Source: an uncultured Clostridia bacterium (GTDB taxonomy: Bacteria; Bacillota; Clostridia; Christensenellales; UBA1242). From it: a DNA stretch of 39,231 nucleotides. Below the pieces are notes generated by a model. It had not been told where the DNA came from and did no database searches. It worked only from the letters and a program-made list of their open reading frames with translations. The position numbers and the translations under genes were made by a program. The stretch covers positions 1-39,231 of the forward strand of contig CALVMV010000013.1 in NCBI GenBank assembly GCA_944349375.1, written 5' to 3'. The stretch's first letter is position 1. The number at the start of each line of letters is the position of its first letter. Below, piece after piece: positions 6,487-14,309 of the stretch.

Positions 6487-7113
6487 TTATTTCTTTAGAC
6501 TATCTAGTAATAATTTCACATCATCTAAATTTTCAAAATGGTCTTTATTTAAAAATACTATCCTTATACCTACTTTTTCAGCTCTTTTTAATTTTTGTTT
6601 AATATTTATTTCGTGTTGTTTTTTGCTAACATAAGTAGGTTTTTCTGATATTTGAATAGCTAAATTTGAATATTCTCCTAATAATAATGCGTCTACTGCT
6701 AATCCTTCTAATGTCGACCTATCGTTCGGTTTATATGGAATATTATTCTTTTTAAGCCAATCATATAATTCATTCGTATAAATTTTTAATGATTTTTGTG
6801 TTCTAGTCTCTACATATTGTCCTAATTCTGGATATTTTATAAAATAAGAAGGTGATAATCTACTTTTTTTAATTACTTTTGCTAATTCTGATTTTGTTAC
6901 TAATCTATCTTGGGCTTTCGCCCACTCAAGTAATTTTTCTCCATCTTCTACATAAACTTCTCCTTTTTTTCTTGAATCATGTCGTAACTCTATTTCATTT
7001 TTTTCCAAAATACGTTTAATGGAAGTTGGATAAGTTTTAAATGTTTTAGCTATACTATTTATAGATTGACCTTTTTTATAAGCACTAATTATAGCAGCTG
7101 CTTTCATTTCCAT
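6487..7113 (-). CDS. HTH protein with possible nuclease-like C-terminus
   Basis: 208 residues. The N-terminus (ISAYKKGQSINSIAKTFKTYPTSIKRILE) is a resolvase/Mor-like helix-turn-helix. The C-terminal part (STLEGLAVDALLLGEYSNLAIQISEKP, then a K-rich helix and VGIRIVFLNKD) has the feel of a small alpha-beta nuclease or VSR-like fold, but I see no certain catalytic set. AAAGGAGG precedes the first ATG. It lies between an unknown protein and the Dam-like methylase. It could be a regulator or a homing-type DNA-binding enzyme. Confidence 0.55.
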   Translation of the reverse strand: MEMKAAAIISAYKKGQSINSIAKTFKTYPTSIKRILEKNEIELRHDSRKKGEVYVEDGEKLLEWAKAQDRLVTKSELAKVIKKSRLSPSYFIKYPELGQYVETRTQKSLKIYTNELYDWLKKNNIPYKPNDRSTLEGLAVDALLLGEYSNLAIQISEKPTYVSKKQHEINIKQKLKRAEKVGIRIVFLNKDHFENLDDVKLLLDSLKK

Positions 7114-7115
7114 AC

Positions 7116-7532
7116 TTATCCCTCCTTTGCTTTTGATATAGCATTTTCATAAATTTTTCTATTATCTTCATTCAAATCACATAATCTGATATTATCTAAT
7201 GCTGTTGCACTATCTCCTAATATCTCAGTTATTTTTTCTTTTGGTATACTCATTTCTGCTATTATAACATCTAAAAGAGTATTTTTTCTACCAAAAAATT
7301 CTGAATCTAATAAATCATAAGCTATATCTATAAATGGTTTATCTAATTTTTCACTAAAAAATCTAAACATGTCTGCTATATATGGGGAACGACCTTTTCC
7401 TAAGTATGTACTTTCTCCGTACAAAACACGTCTGTATGAAGTTATTTGCATATTTGGATAGTCATATTTGGTTTTGAATTCTCTATATAAACTTGCTTTA
7501 TTAAGTATTCTATATTCTGACAAATCCTTCAT
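7116..7532 (-). CDS. Unknown phage protein, 138 residues
   Basis: Soluble, mainly helical, beginning MKDLSEYRILNKASLY. It contains QITSYRRVLYGESTYLGKGRSPYIADMFRFF, which could be a helix-turn-helix-like region, and an acidic-basic helical end. It ends two nucleotides before the HTH gene at 7113, so the two are translated from one mRNA and may act together. The promoter at 7566-7594 lies upstream. Confidence 0.6.
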   Translation of the reverse strand: MKDLSEYRILNKASLYREFKTKYDYPNMQITSYRRVLYGESTYLGKGRSPYIADMFRFFSEKLDKPFIDIAYDLLDSEFFGRKNTLLDVIIAEMSIPKEKITEILGDSATALDNIRLCDLNEDNRKIYENAISKAKEG

Positions 7533-7565
7533 TTTATTCGTTCCTTTCTTTTTATTCTTATCTAT

Positions 7566-7594
7566 ATAATATCATATTTTATTAAAATCGTCAA
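7566..7594 (-). promoter_or_regulatory. Sigma-A-type promoter for the 7532-5693 operon
   Basis: On the minus strand TTGACG (7589-7594), 17 nt, TATTAT (7566-7571). It overlaps the end of the upstream gene (stop at 7572). Confidence 0.75.
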
Positions 7595-8051
7595 CTGGTT
7601 TCTTGTCTTTATTGATATTGCTTGCGTCAAAAACATCATTACCATCTAATAAATATAATAATATAGATAACCAATAAGCTGATTTATCAGGGTAATCTAA
7701 ATTATAGTATAAATTTAATTTTCCTCTAAGTACAATTTTAGCTATGTCGTCTATTTCATTTACTGATACATCTTCTGGTATTAATAATTGAAATCTATCT
7801 TTGTTTTTTTCTTTTGATGCTTTTAAACGAAATCTAGGTAATGCTGTTCCAATAGAGCTTCTCGCTGTTATAATATCTACATCTGAAAAACCATAATATT
7901 TTTCTCTTAATTTAGGAGTAATCCATTTAGGGTTTTCTTCAATCTCCTGTGTAGATTTAGTAATAACTAAAGGGGCTAAAAAATACTTCCATACTTTTCC
8001 TAATAAAAAACCAATTATAATACATATAATTATAACTAGTATGTCATTCAT
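7572..8051 (-). CDS. Membrane-anchored protein of unknown function
   Basis: 159 residues. A single N-terminal transmembrane segment (DILVIIICIIIGFLLGKVW) is followed by a soluble domain of about 130 residues. The start codon overlaps the stop of the upstream gene (TAATG at 8051), which implies translational coupling. No family is recognised; the protein may sit in the inner leaflet with its domain in the cytoplasm. Confidence 0.65.
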   Translation of the reverse strand: MNDILVIIICIIIGFLLGKVWKYFLAPLVITKSTQEIEENPKWITPKLREKYYGFSDVDIITARSSIGTALPRFRLKASKEKNKDRFQLLIPEDVSVNEIDDIAKIVLRGKLNLYYNLDYPDKSAYWLSILLYLLDGNDVFDASNINKDKKPVDDFNKI

Positions 8052-8818
8052 TATTTATACCCCTCTTTCTGTAGTTTTGCTCTTTGGTCTAATAGATATT
8101 CTCTTACTTTATTAGACATTTCTGTGTCCTTATATTTAAAATGATGACTATCAGGGTGTCTTAAATGGTCTATACATATTTCTTTACTTCCATATTGCTT
8201 ATACCCAGCTTTATATAATTCAGTATAAAATGCTACATTTGGAATAGCTATTTCAGGATATAATGGACATTTATCTTCATCTAAGATATTATAAGCACAG
8301 TAACCTCCCCAATCACCAGGATGAATATCTTTATATGAAGTTATTGGTCTAGTAGCAGCTGTAAAATTTTTAGCACTTTCTGACACAAAAAATCTAAACA
8401 TACAAGCTGTTGGTTCTGTAGCCCTACTTAATTTTATTAATTCTAATACAGCCTCTGGTCTTACACTGTCGTCAATTGGAAAATAAAAAAATACTTTCTT
8501 TTCTTTTGGATAAGTCTTTTTAAATTCATTTCTTAATCTATTTCTAGTTGAATACATTACTTTATCTGTTGAATATTTATGCTTATCACATATTAAATTT
8601 AATTTTTTACCAGTCATAATTTCTAATTTTTTTATAGCGTTTTCAACTTTTAATCCTGGTTCATCATTATTATATATAACTTTAGGAGTGGCTATATCTT
8701 CATAATTGATACCCAGTGATATTAATTTCTTAAAAATCGTAGCATAATTATTTATAAATATATCTATATATCTTTCTAAATAACCATTCCAACAAACTGT
8801 ACCAAAACAAAACTTCAT
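8051..8818 (-). CDS. Glycosyltransferase-like protein
   Basis: 255 residues. The start (MKFCFGTVCWNGYLERYID) and the central FFYFPIDDSVRPEAV, with an acidic IDD, resemble a GT-A fold with a DxD-like motif. WGGYCAYN and a late IDHLRHPDSHH could contribute metal or substrate contacts. I infer a phage glycosyltransferase or related nucleotide-sugar enzyme, but the evidence is only the general pattern. It ends at 8051 and overlaps the membrane protein start, and it follows the HAD phosphatase by 2 nt. Confidence 0.45.
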   Translation of the reverse strand: MKFCFGTVCWNGYLERYIDIFINNYATIFKKLISLGINYEDIATPKVIYNNDEPGLKVENAIKKLEIMTGKKLNLICDKHKYSTDKVMYSTRNRLRNEFKKTYPKEKKVFFYFPIDDSVRPEAVLELIKLSRATEPTACMFRFFVSESAKNFTAATRPITSYKDIHPGDWGGYCAYNILDEDKCPLYPEIAIPNVAFYTELYKAGYKQYGSKEICIDHLRHPDSHHFKYKDTEMSNKVREYLLDQRAKLQKEGYK

Positions 8819-8820
8819 AT

Positions 8821-9186
8821 CTATACATTCCTTTCTTTTCTAATCTCTTGTAATATATGTTCTATACCGCCTATATTCGTATCATCTAAATATTCGTTAC
8901 AGAATATCTTACGTGGATTATTTTTAAAAAATTCTTTCATATGAGGCAAATTATCATTTACTGCGTCAAATTCAATACCTTGTTCTTTACACCATTCTAC
9001 AGCTTGGTCTAAAACATCTCCTTCACGCATAGTTACTAAAATTAAATACGCCCCTTTTCTTTGTTCTTCTAACACATAATCTATAATTTCTTGAATAGGT
9101 TTTTGTATTCTAGGATAAGAGCCTTTTGTTACAGCTAATGTCCCATCAAAATCTACACCTATTATTCTATAAGGATTTTTCTTCAT
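8821..9186 (-). CDS. HAD-superfamily phosphatase
   Basis: 121 residues. VDFDGTLA around residues 11-18 is HAD motif I with the nucleophile and acid Asp; VTMRE is motif II; the YLDDTNIG end supplies the acidic motif IV. The small size without a cap domain fits phosphatases such as those paired with nucleic-acid repair. It lies two genes from the RNA ligase, so end healing of RNA is a possible role. It overlaps the upstream gene by 20 nt, and AAGGAGG lies inside that gene. Confidence 0.75.
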   Translation of the reverse strand: MKKNPYRIIGVDFDGTLAVTKGSYPRIQKPIQEIIDYVLEEQRKGAYLILVTMREGDVLDQAVEWCKEQGIEFDAVNDNLPHMKEFFKNNPRKIFCNEYLDDTNIGGIEHILQEIRKERNV

Positions 9187-9514
9187 TTGTTTCCTCCTTT
9201 TTTCTACGTTTTTTAGTGGCTTTTTTCATAAACAACATTTCTTTATTATCAAAATAGATTTTACCATTTCCATTTTCTTTTTCTGGTCCTTCGTATTGTG
9301 GTCTCATGAATGAAATATATCCTGTTCCATATTTTAATACACATTCTCTTGTTCTAGCTATTCTTTGACAATCATTTTTGAAACCCAAATTAATATAATC
9401 TATATCATCTTTTTTATCTTCTGGTAATTTATCTAAGTCAACGAAAACAGAAAAGCAGTCTGCTACTTCAAATTGCTTCTTTTTTGTTCTATGTAAATAC
9501 ACTTTTATTTCCAT
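9167..9514 (-). CDS. Unknown basic protein, 115 residues
   Basis: A beta-rich N-terminal half (KVYLHRTKKKQFEVADCF) is followed by a lysine-rich tail (ATKKRRKKEETNEE). Function not recognised. It lies directly after the RNA ligase (gap 3 nt) and overlaps the HAD gene by 20 nt, which suggests a shared operon role. Confidence 0.6.
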   Translation of the reverse strand: MEIKVYLHRTKKKQFEVADCFSVFVDLDKLPEDKKDDIDYINLGFKNDCQRIARTRECVLKYGTGYISFMRPQYEGPEKENGNGKIYFDNKEMLFMKKATKKRRKKEETNEEKSL

Positions 9515-9517
9515 ATT

Positions 9518-10621
9518 TTATTCCCCACCTTTTAATAAAAATTTATTAGATATAACTTTAAATGAATAACTCATATCATTCATTCTAAATACAGCTCCTT
9601 CAGCAATTTGATTTGGTGAGGCGTCATCAAAAAATGTTCTATATTTAATACTATCTACATATTTTAATAAATTCTCTACTGTTTCATCTATATCTGTTGT
9701 AGCTTTAAAGTCAAATTTTACTCCCGATGGTATTAATGGTACTGTTTTAAGTCCAAAATATTCACAGATATTTAACATATTTAATAAATCACATTTTGTA
9801 TAACTATCCATTTTACCAGTGTCACTTGTGAACACATTAAATACAAACCAATCTTTTTCAGAAAGACCTAATCTGTTACATTGAATACCAGGTCCACACA
9901 ATTCTCCCTGAAATACTACATACATACCTGTTGTTTCATGGTAAGCTCTTAATTTTTCTTCTGTTATATATTTTTTAACAGTTTCTGTATACATGTTAGG
10001 TCCTTTGTACCATTGATTTCTACCACCAACTAAAAACATATCTTCAAATAGTCCAGCAGTGCAAGAAGTACCATCTAATTTTACACTTGCGTACCAATCA
10101 CCTTGTTCACTTTTTATATATTCTGGTAATACATCTTCAGCACAAACTTGTATTCTTTCTTCGTCTGTTTTTGGTACATACCATTCATGATGAATTAAAT
10201 CTCCAAGTGGTCCATTAGACACCGGTGGTTCATATTTTTCTATTTTTAATAATGTAGTCAAATCATCTCCCTCGTCATAATCAATTGAAGAAACTGCTGA
10301 TTTATTTATTTGATTATATATTTCAGTAAGTTGACGAATAGGAATAATTAAACCTTGTGAAATTTGTCCTCTAAATTTGTGTGTTGATATTTTATATTTG
10401 TTTAATTTTTGTGACCAAGAAGAACCTTTTAAAAATTCAAATGCTGGTATATCTGGTAATAAACTATCTATTTCAAAATATATAACTAAGTCCCCTATTT
10501 TATATTGTCCTTTTTGAGCTACACAATCCCAGTTTAAGATTTGAACAATTTCTATTCTATCTGCTCCTTCTATCGGTTTTATAGCTTTTACTTTTTGCAC
10601 ACTTGCTAATTTTCTACTCAT
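9518..10621 (-). CDS. RNA ligase, Rnl5/DraRnl type
   Basis: 367 residues. The N-terminal OB-like domain (KLASVQKVKAIKPIEGADRIE) and the central nucleotidyltransferase domain with ASVKLDGTS, the KxDG motif whose lysine is adenylylated, match the DraRnl-type RNA ligase layout (N-terminal OB fold before the ligase core). VVFQGELCG and the late AEGAVFRMN give further ligase motifs (ELxG and the motif IV-like EG). It would seal nicked or cleaved RNA, for example tRNA cut by host defence. It overlaps the gene at 10614 by 8 nt. All CGG trinucleotides here are out of frame. Confidence 0.85.
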   Translation of the reverse strand: MSRKLASVQKVKAIKPIEGADRIEIVQILNWDCVAQKGQYKIGDLVIYFEIDSLLPDIPAFEFLKGSSWSQKLNKYKISTHKFRGQISQGLIIPIRQLTEIYNQINKSAVSSIDYDEGDDLTTLLKIEKYEPPVSNGPLGDLIHHEWYVPKTDEERIQVCAEDVLPEYIKSEQGDWYASVKLDGTSCTAGLFEDMFLVGGRNQWYKGPNMYTETVKKYITEEKLRAYHETTGMYVVFQGELCGPGIQCNRLGLSEKDWFVFNVFTSDTGKMDSYTKCDLLNMLNICEYFGLKTVPLIPSGVKFDFKATTDIDETVENLLKYVDSIKYRTFFDDASPNQIAEGAVFRMNDMSYSFKVISNKFLLKGGE

Positions 10622-10838
10622 TTTCTTCTCCTTTCGTCTCTAATAATTCTTTGCACAACTTCATTGTATAATCATTTACTTTTTTATGAATATAATCTGC
10701 GTCTTGTTTATTATTACAAATAATTTTAGGAGCTTGTACAATATATGAAATACTATGATTATCAGTATTTGTAGGCTCACATATTATATTTTCTATGCTT
10801 ATTTGTATAGATTTATTTCCTTTACTAATAGTAGTCAT
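10614..10838 (-). CDS. Small unknown protein, 74 residues
   Basis: Soluble. IQISIENIICEPT is followed by a helical tail with VNDYTMKLCKELLE. ATG at 10838 has GGAGGTAAT upstream; its first base is also the last base of the upstream stop. Function unknown. Tight coupling to the RNA ligase downstream suggests co-expression. Confidence 0.6.
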   Translation of the reverse strand: MTTISKGNKSIQISIENIICEPTNTDNHSISYIVQAPKIICNNKQDADYIHKKVNDYTMKLCKELLETKGEENE

Positions 10839-11047
10839 TAATTATTACCTCCTTCCTGTGTGATTGGTGGTCCAAAACCTAATGTACTCTTAGAGTTGGT
10901 TATAGTGGCTATCCTTTCATAGACACTAAGTTTCGCTCTGGCAGTACTAAGTTCTTGTCTTAATTGAGCATTTTCATTTTCTAATGAAAAAACTCGTTCC
11001 ATTACTATGTTTTCTAATTTTTCGTATGCGTCCTTTTTAGTAGCCAC
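10838..11047 (-). CDS. Small coiled-coil protein, GTG start
   Basis: 69 residues. GTG at 11045-11047 follows AGGAGCAGGTGA. A coiled coil (ENIVMERVFSLENENAQLRQEL) fills the first half and the end is Gly/Pro-rich. No enzymatic motif is visible; it may be an assembly or regulatory factor. Confidence 0.6.
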   Translation of the reverse strand: MATKKDAYEKLENIVMERVFSLENENAQLRQELSTARAKLSVYERIATITNSKSTLGFGPPITQEGGNN

Positions 11048-11064
11048 TACTCACCTGCTCCTTT

Positions 11065-11358
11065 CTATTCTTTTTTCTTTATTGTTCTATGGTCTATTTC
11101 CATATCAATTAGTTTATCAATTCTTTCTTTTTCTTTCTTTTCTACTTCATCGAGAATTAATAACATAGTACGAGGAGATATATCTAATTTATTTTTTATT
11201 CTTGATATATAAGGCTCCCAACGTCTAAATATAAGTCTAGTACATATATCAAATCTAACTGTATCATCTATATTTTCTTGTACATTTTTCTTTATTCCTC
11301 GTACTTCTTCTATTGTCATTTGATGTAATGCTATTGAATTAGCAATTTTATCATCCAT
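11065..11358 (-). CDS. Small helical protein, 97 residues
   Basis: Highly charged and helical, with RTMLLILDEVEKKEKERIDKL in the second half. It starts 10 nt after the stop of the SPFH gene when that gene is read through its +1 shift, which supports the longer SPFH reading because the spacing becomes operon-like. Function unknown. Confidence 0.6.
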   Translation of the reverse strand: MDDKIANSIALHQMTIEEVRGIKKNVQENIDDTVRFDICTRLIFRRWEPYISRIKNKLDISPRTMLLILDEVEKKEKERIDKLIDMEIDHRTIKKKE

Positions 11359-11367
11359 AATTCACCT

Positions 11368-12160
11368 CTATTGTCCTAAATTGAATAATGCGTTAGCGTT
11401 TTCACCTAACATATACGTTGGCATAACTCCGATTCCATTTGTTTATCATAGCTCTTTGGTTTTCTAATCTTAATTGTTCTAATGATTGTTCGGTAACTGA
11501 TTGAGATTGAAGTTCTCTAACTTTTGCTTCAGCTTCTGCTGTATTTATTTTTTGTTCATTTTGTACTTTTATAATTTCTAATTGAGCTTTTTCAGCTTCT
11601 GCTTTTTGTTGATTAGTTGTTTTAGCTTCTACAGCTGCATTAAATTCTTCTGTAAATCCAATATTTTCTAAGTTTACAGCACTAATTGTAAAATATTCAT
11701 TCAATCTTGAATTTAATTCTTCTGTAATAGAAGTAGCTACTTCACTTCTTTTTGTTACCATTTCTTCTGCTGTAAATTTAGCTATAGCAGCTTTTAAACC
11801 ACTTTGTAATGCTGGATTTAAAATAGTATCATTATAATTTGCTCCTACTTTAGAATATAACTCAGATGCCTTTTCTGATTTTATTTGATAATTAATTGAC
11901 ATTGTAACATTAACTATTTGAAGGTCTTTTGCACTTCCTTCTACTGTACTTTGATATTTTTGTGTTCTAATATCTACATCATGTACACTTTCTACAAATG
12001 GTGCTATAAAGTGAAATCCAGCGTCTAAATATTTATCTTGTACTTTTGAATATAATGTTACAACTCCTATATGTCCTGTTGGTACTATTGTTGTACTTGC
12101 AAATAGTACAATTAACCCCAAAACTAATACTATACTTATTATTACAATTCCTTTTTTCAT
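11368..12160 (-). CDS. SPFH/prohibitin-like membrane protein with a CGG +1 shift
   Basis: 263 residues when read through the shift. An N-terminal membrane anchor (IVIISIVLVLGLIVLFAS) is followed by the SPFH (band-7) domain and a long helical, Ala/Glu/Gln-rich coiled coil, as in prohibitins and flotillins. In the zero frame the protein ends with a nonsense tail after CGG at 11429-11431. Skipping the C gives WNGVMPTYMLGENANALFN, the expected conserved 'W-G-hP' end of this family. It should form oligomeric rings at the membrane. In phages such proteins are often linked to lysis control or membrane protection; here that is inference. It lies upstream of the 11358 gene. Confidence 0.85.
11429..11431 (-). 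other. In-frame CGG, +1 shift site (SPFH protein)
   Basis: AAT CGG A: the family-typical WNG-VMP end appears only after skipping C. This is one of the clearest cases. Confidence 0.85.
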
Positions 12161-12176
12161 TTTTTTAATCCTCCTA

Positions 12177-12380
12177 TTATTTTTTCTTTTCTTTTAATCG
12201 TTTTTGTAAATCTTCATTTGCTAATTGTAGAGCTTCTATATCTTCTCTTAATGAGACAATGGTTTTTTCTTGTATATCAAATTTTGTTTTAGAGGGTATT
12301 TCTTTTATATAACGTAAATATACATAAGAAAATAATATTCCAGCTAGCAGCCCTACAATAAACACTGGAAACATAGCCAT
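12177..12380 (-). CDS. Small membrane protein with coiled-coil tail
   Basis: 67 residues. A hydrophobic N-terminus (VFIVGLLAGILFSYVYL) is one transmembrane segment; the rest is a charged coiled coil ending in KEKKK. Overall the shape resembles a spanin-like or membrane-anchoring peptide, but there is no lipobox. It lies between the metallophosphoesterase and the SPFH gene, and its SD site lies just inside the former. Confidence 0.65.
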   Translation of the reverse strand: MAMFPVFIVGLLAGILFSYVYLRYIKEIPSKTKFDIQEKTIVSLREDIEALQLANEDLQKRLKEKKK

Positions 12381-12381
12381 T

Positions 12382-12916
12382 TTATAAATTCCTCCTTTCG
12401 TAAAAATTCAATATTTCTTCTTTTGTCATTGGTTCTTGTATTACGTCTATCCCTACATTATATGAATTCGGTATTTCATATTTCATAGGGTGCATAGTAC
12501 CTGTATTTGAATGAACGTGTCCATAAAAATGTAATGCTCCGTGGTGTTGCTCATTCCATACTTGAATTGGATAATGAAATAATGAAATTCTATGGTCTCC
12601 ATCTTTAACCATTACTGTATCTCGTACCCATCTAAATAAGGTTTGGTCAAATTCGTCATCGTCTAAAAATAAATGGTCGTGGTTACCTCTAATTAAAAAT
12701 TTCATACCATTAAGACGTTTTAATATTTTATTAGTATCTTTTCCCTTATAAAAGGATAAATCTCCTAAAATATATATCTCGTCTCCTTTTTTAACTTTAT
12801 TATTCCATCTTTTTATATATTCTTCGTCCATTTCTTCTACAGTACTAAACGGTCTATGCTCAAAGGCTAAAATATTTTTGTGTCCGAAAATGAATATCTG
12901 CTATATAATACTTCAT
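12382..12916 (-). CDS. Metallophosphoesterase with a CGG +1 shift in its first metal motif
   Basis: 177 residues after the shift. From ATG 12916 the protein reads MKYYIADIHF, then CGG (12884-12886); skipping C gives GHKNILAFEHRPF and joins the frame that carries GDLSFYKG, LIRGNHD and the late HFYGHVHS. D7 and H9, two of the metal ligands (D-x-H), lie before the shift and all others after it, so the enzyme can only be active if the shift happens. The family is the small calcineurin-like phosphoesterase class. GAGGGAGAG precedes the start, which overlaps the stop of the upstream gene. Confidence 0.88.
12884..12886 (-). other. In-frame CGG, +1 shift site (metallophosphoesterase)
   Basis: TTT CGG A: the conserved DIHFGH motif is restored by skipping C. 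Confidence 0.88.
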
Positions 12917-13170
12917 CATCTCTCCCTCACTGAAAGTAAATGCTCTATAGCAAATTTGATTTCTTGGTCTGCTTCAGCTTTACCTTCTTTTTCTATTTTA
13001 TTTATAAAATCTTTTAATATTTGAATATATGGGCTTACATCTGTGTCAGCTTCTAATATATCTCCTAACATTTTATATACCCTTCTTACCCTACGTCTAG
13101 GAATATAATTTTCTAATTGTTCTTTCATATTATGATTTTCATTACGTAATTTTTTTAATTCTTCTTCCAC
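12916..13170 (-). CDS. Small coiled-coil protein, 84 residues
   Basis: It begins MEEELKKLRNENHNMKEQLENY (a coiled coil), followed by a basic RRRVRRVYK stretch and a helical C-terminus. It ends with TGA overlapping the metallophosphoesterase start and begins inside the stop of the Cys-rich gene, so it is translationally coupled on both sides. Function unknown. Confidence 0.65.
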   Translation of the reverse strand: MEEELKKLRNENHNMKEQLENYIPRRRVRRVYKMLGDILEADTDVSPYIQILKDFINKIEKEGKAEADQEIKFAIEHLLSVRER

Positions 13171-13355
13171 TATTTTTCCTCCTCTGGTAAAATATGTTCA
13201 CATTTGCTATGTAATTCATCTTTACAATTTTTATCAAAACTTGTAACAGAATAAAATTTTGTAGGAGGCTTCCAATAACGCAAATTTCTTTTACACTTTT
13301 CTTGATAGCAATTTGTATTACAATAACTTATGTCTGCCGGTCCTGTTCTTCGCAT
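13170..13355 (-). CDS. Small cysteine-rich protein, 61 residues
   Basis: Six cysteines (CNTNCYQEKC, then CKDELHSKC) suggest a zinc-binding fold. It starts inside the VRR-NUC gene; the overlap is 28 nt in the unshifted reading and 38 nt with the shift. The CGG at its beginning (13337-13339) is out of frame here (CCG GCA) but in frame in the overlapping nuclease gene. Function unknown. Confidence 0.6.
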   Translation of the reverse strand: MRRTGPADISYCNTNCYQEKCKRNLRYWKPPTKFYSVTSFDKNCKDELHSKCEHILPEEEK

Positions 13356-13666
13356 AATAACTCACCCCATAATCCTTTTTCATAAATATAATTTTTTATA
13401 TCTTTTACACTTGTTGCTATTATAAAATGTCCTTTTGCTTTTTTAATTCTAATTCCTTGTGCTAACTGAATAGCACTTGGTTTCCCTCTTGGGTCTTTTA
13501 CTTCTATACCAAAAAATAATCCATGCCAGCAACATAACAAATCTGGTATACCTGTTTCTTGATATAAATCTCCTCCATGAATTTTGTAACAAAGTCCTCC
13601 ATGTTCTTTTATAAACTGTTTTATTTCGTCTTCAATTTTCTTTTCTTTGTGAGGTTTATAAGCCAT
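13318..13666 (-). CDS. VRR-NUC domain nuclease
   Basis: About 112 residues unshifted, 115 with the shift. The VRR-NUC core is clear: E-x-IKQFIKEHGG near the start, GIPDLLCCWHG (catalytic Asp), then GIEVKDPRGKPS (the E-x-K pair) and a late helical part. Phage stand-alone VRR-NUC proteins are structure-specific or Holliday-type nucleases. CGG at 13337-13339 is the third-last codon. Read as Arg the end is DRQT; with a +1 shift it is DGRHKLL and the stop moves to 13318. Both ends are possible, so this CGG is neutral evidence. Confidence 0.82.
13337..13339 (-). other. In-frame CGG near the C-terminus (VRR-NUC)
   Basis: GAC CGG C: the shift replaces the last two residues and adds a short tail. The sequence cannot decide between the readings. 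Confidence 0.5.
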
Positions 13667-13668
13667 AC

Positions 13669-14037
13669 TTATTCTCCTTTCTTATATAATCCCTCTTTTA
13701 ATCTAAGTAATATATCATTAGCTGATTTTGTAATTAAAGGAGCTGCTACACTCATTACTTCACAAAGTTCTTCTTCATTATATACTCTATCCTGTTGACC
13801 TGTTTCCCATAAATAAATATGAGTTAATTCGTGTCTTAATGTTTTAGCAAGCAAAAAACCGTCTATATCTTTATCAAAATAAATAGTTGAAGAAGTATAA
13901 TCTGTTAAACCATTAATTCTAGCTGTATCATCTGGAGTACGATTTTCATAATATAATTTATTCATCGTATCTCTATCTCTGAAACACAAATTCCAAATAT
14001 TCTTTTCATTTGTAAGTGATTTAAATGTAAACATCAT
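13669..14037 (-). CDS. HExxH zinc metallopeptidase-like protein
   Basis: 122 residues. RHELTHIYLWETG around residues 68-80 is an HExxH zinc motif, with EEELCEV downstream as a possible third ligand, as in small ImmA- or SprT-like phage proteins. It starts at the last base of the upstream stop and is followed 2 nt later by the VRR-NUC gene. The role is unknown. Confidence 0.65.
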   Translation of the reverse strand: MMFTFKSLTNEKNIWNLCFRDRDTMNKLYYENRTPDDTARINGLTDYTSSTIYFDKDIDGFLLAKTLRHELTHIYLWETGQQDRVYNEEELCEVMSVAAPLITKSANDILLRLKEGLYKKGE

Positions 14038-14231
14038 TAGTCACTCTCCTTTTTAAATAATAATTTTCTTATCATAGTTGCTAATAAACATACACCGAAT
14101 GCTTGTAACCAAGTTAAGTGAAATGGTATTTGAAATAACCATAATACAAAATTAACAACTATATATAAAGGAAGTGACCATATTGCTCCCATAACTATTA
14201 AAATCAATAGTAATATTAAAATTTTTCCCAT
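14037..14231 (-). CDS. Small two-pass membrane protein, 64 residues
   Basis: Two hydrophobic segments (KILILLLILIVMGAIW and, after PLYIVVNFVLWLF, LQAFGVCLLATMI) are followed by a basic-acidic end. It is the first gene behind the promoter at 14254-14282. The size would suit a holin-like or early membrane peptide, but nothing proves it. Confidence 0.65.
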   Translation of the reverse strand: MGKILILLLILIVMGAIWSLPLYIVVNFVLWLFQIPFHLTWLQAFGVCLLATMIRKLLFKKESD

Positions 14232-14253
14232 TTAGTTTCCTCCTTTGTGTTGC

Positions 14254-14282
14254 ATTATATCATATAACTTTGAAAAAGTTAA
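14254..14282 (-). promoter_or_regulatory. Sigma-A-type promoter for the 14231-downstream genes
   Basis: On the minus strand TTAACT (14277-14282), 17 nt, TATAAT (14254-14259). Confidence 0.75.
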
Positions 14283-14309
14283 TACTTTTATTGTCTTTTT
14301 TAAAATTTT

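Noticed and set aside
13337..13339. Use of this CGG as proof of the shift
   Set aside because: Both readings end within a few residues, so it is neutral.
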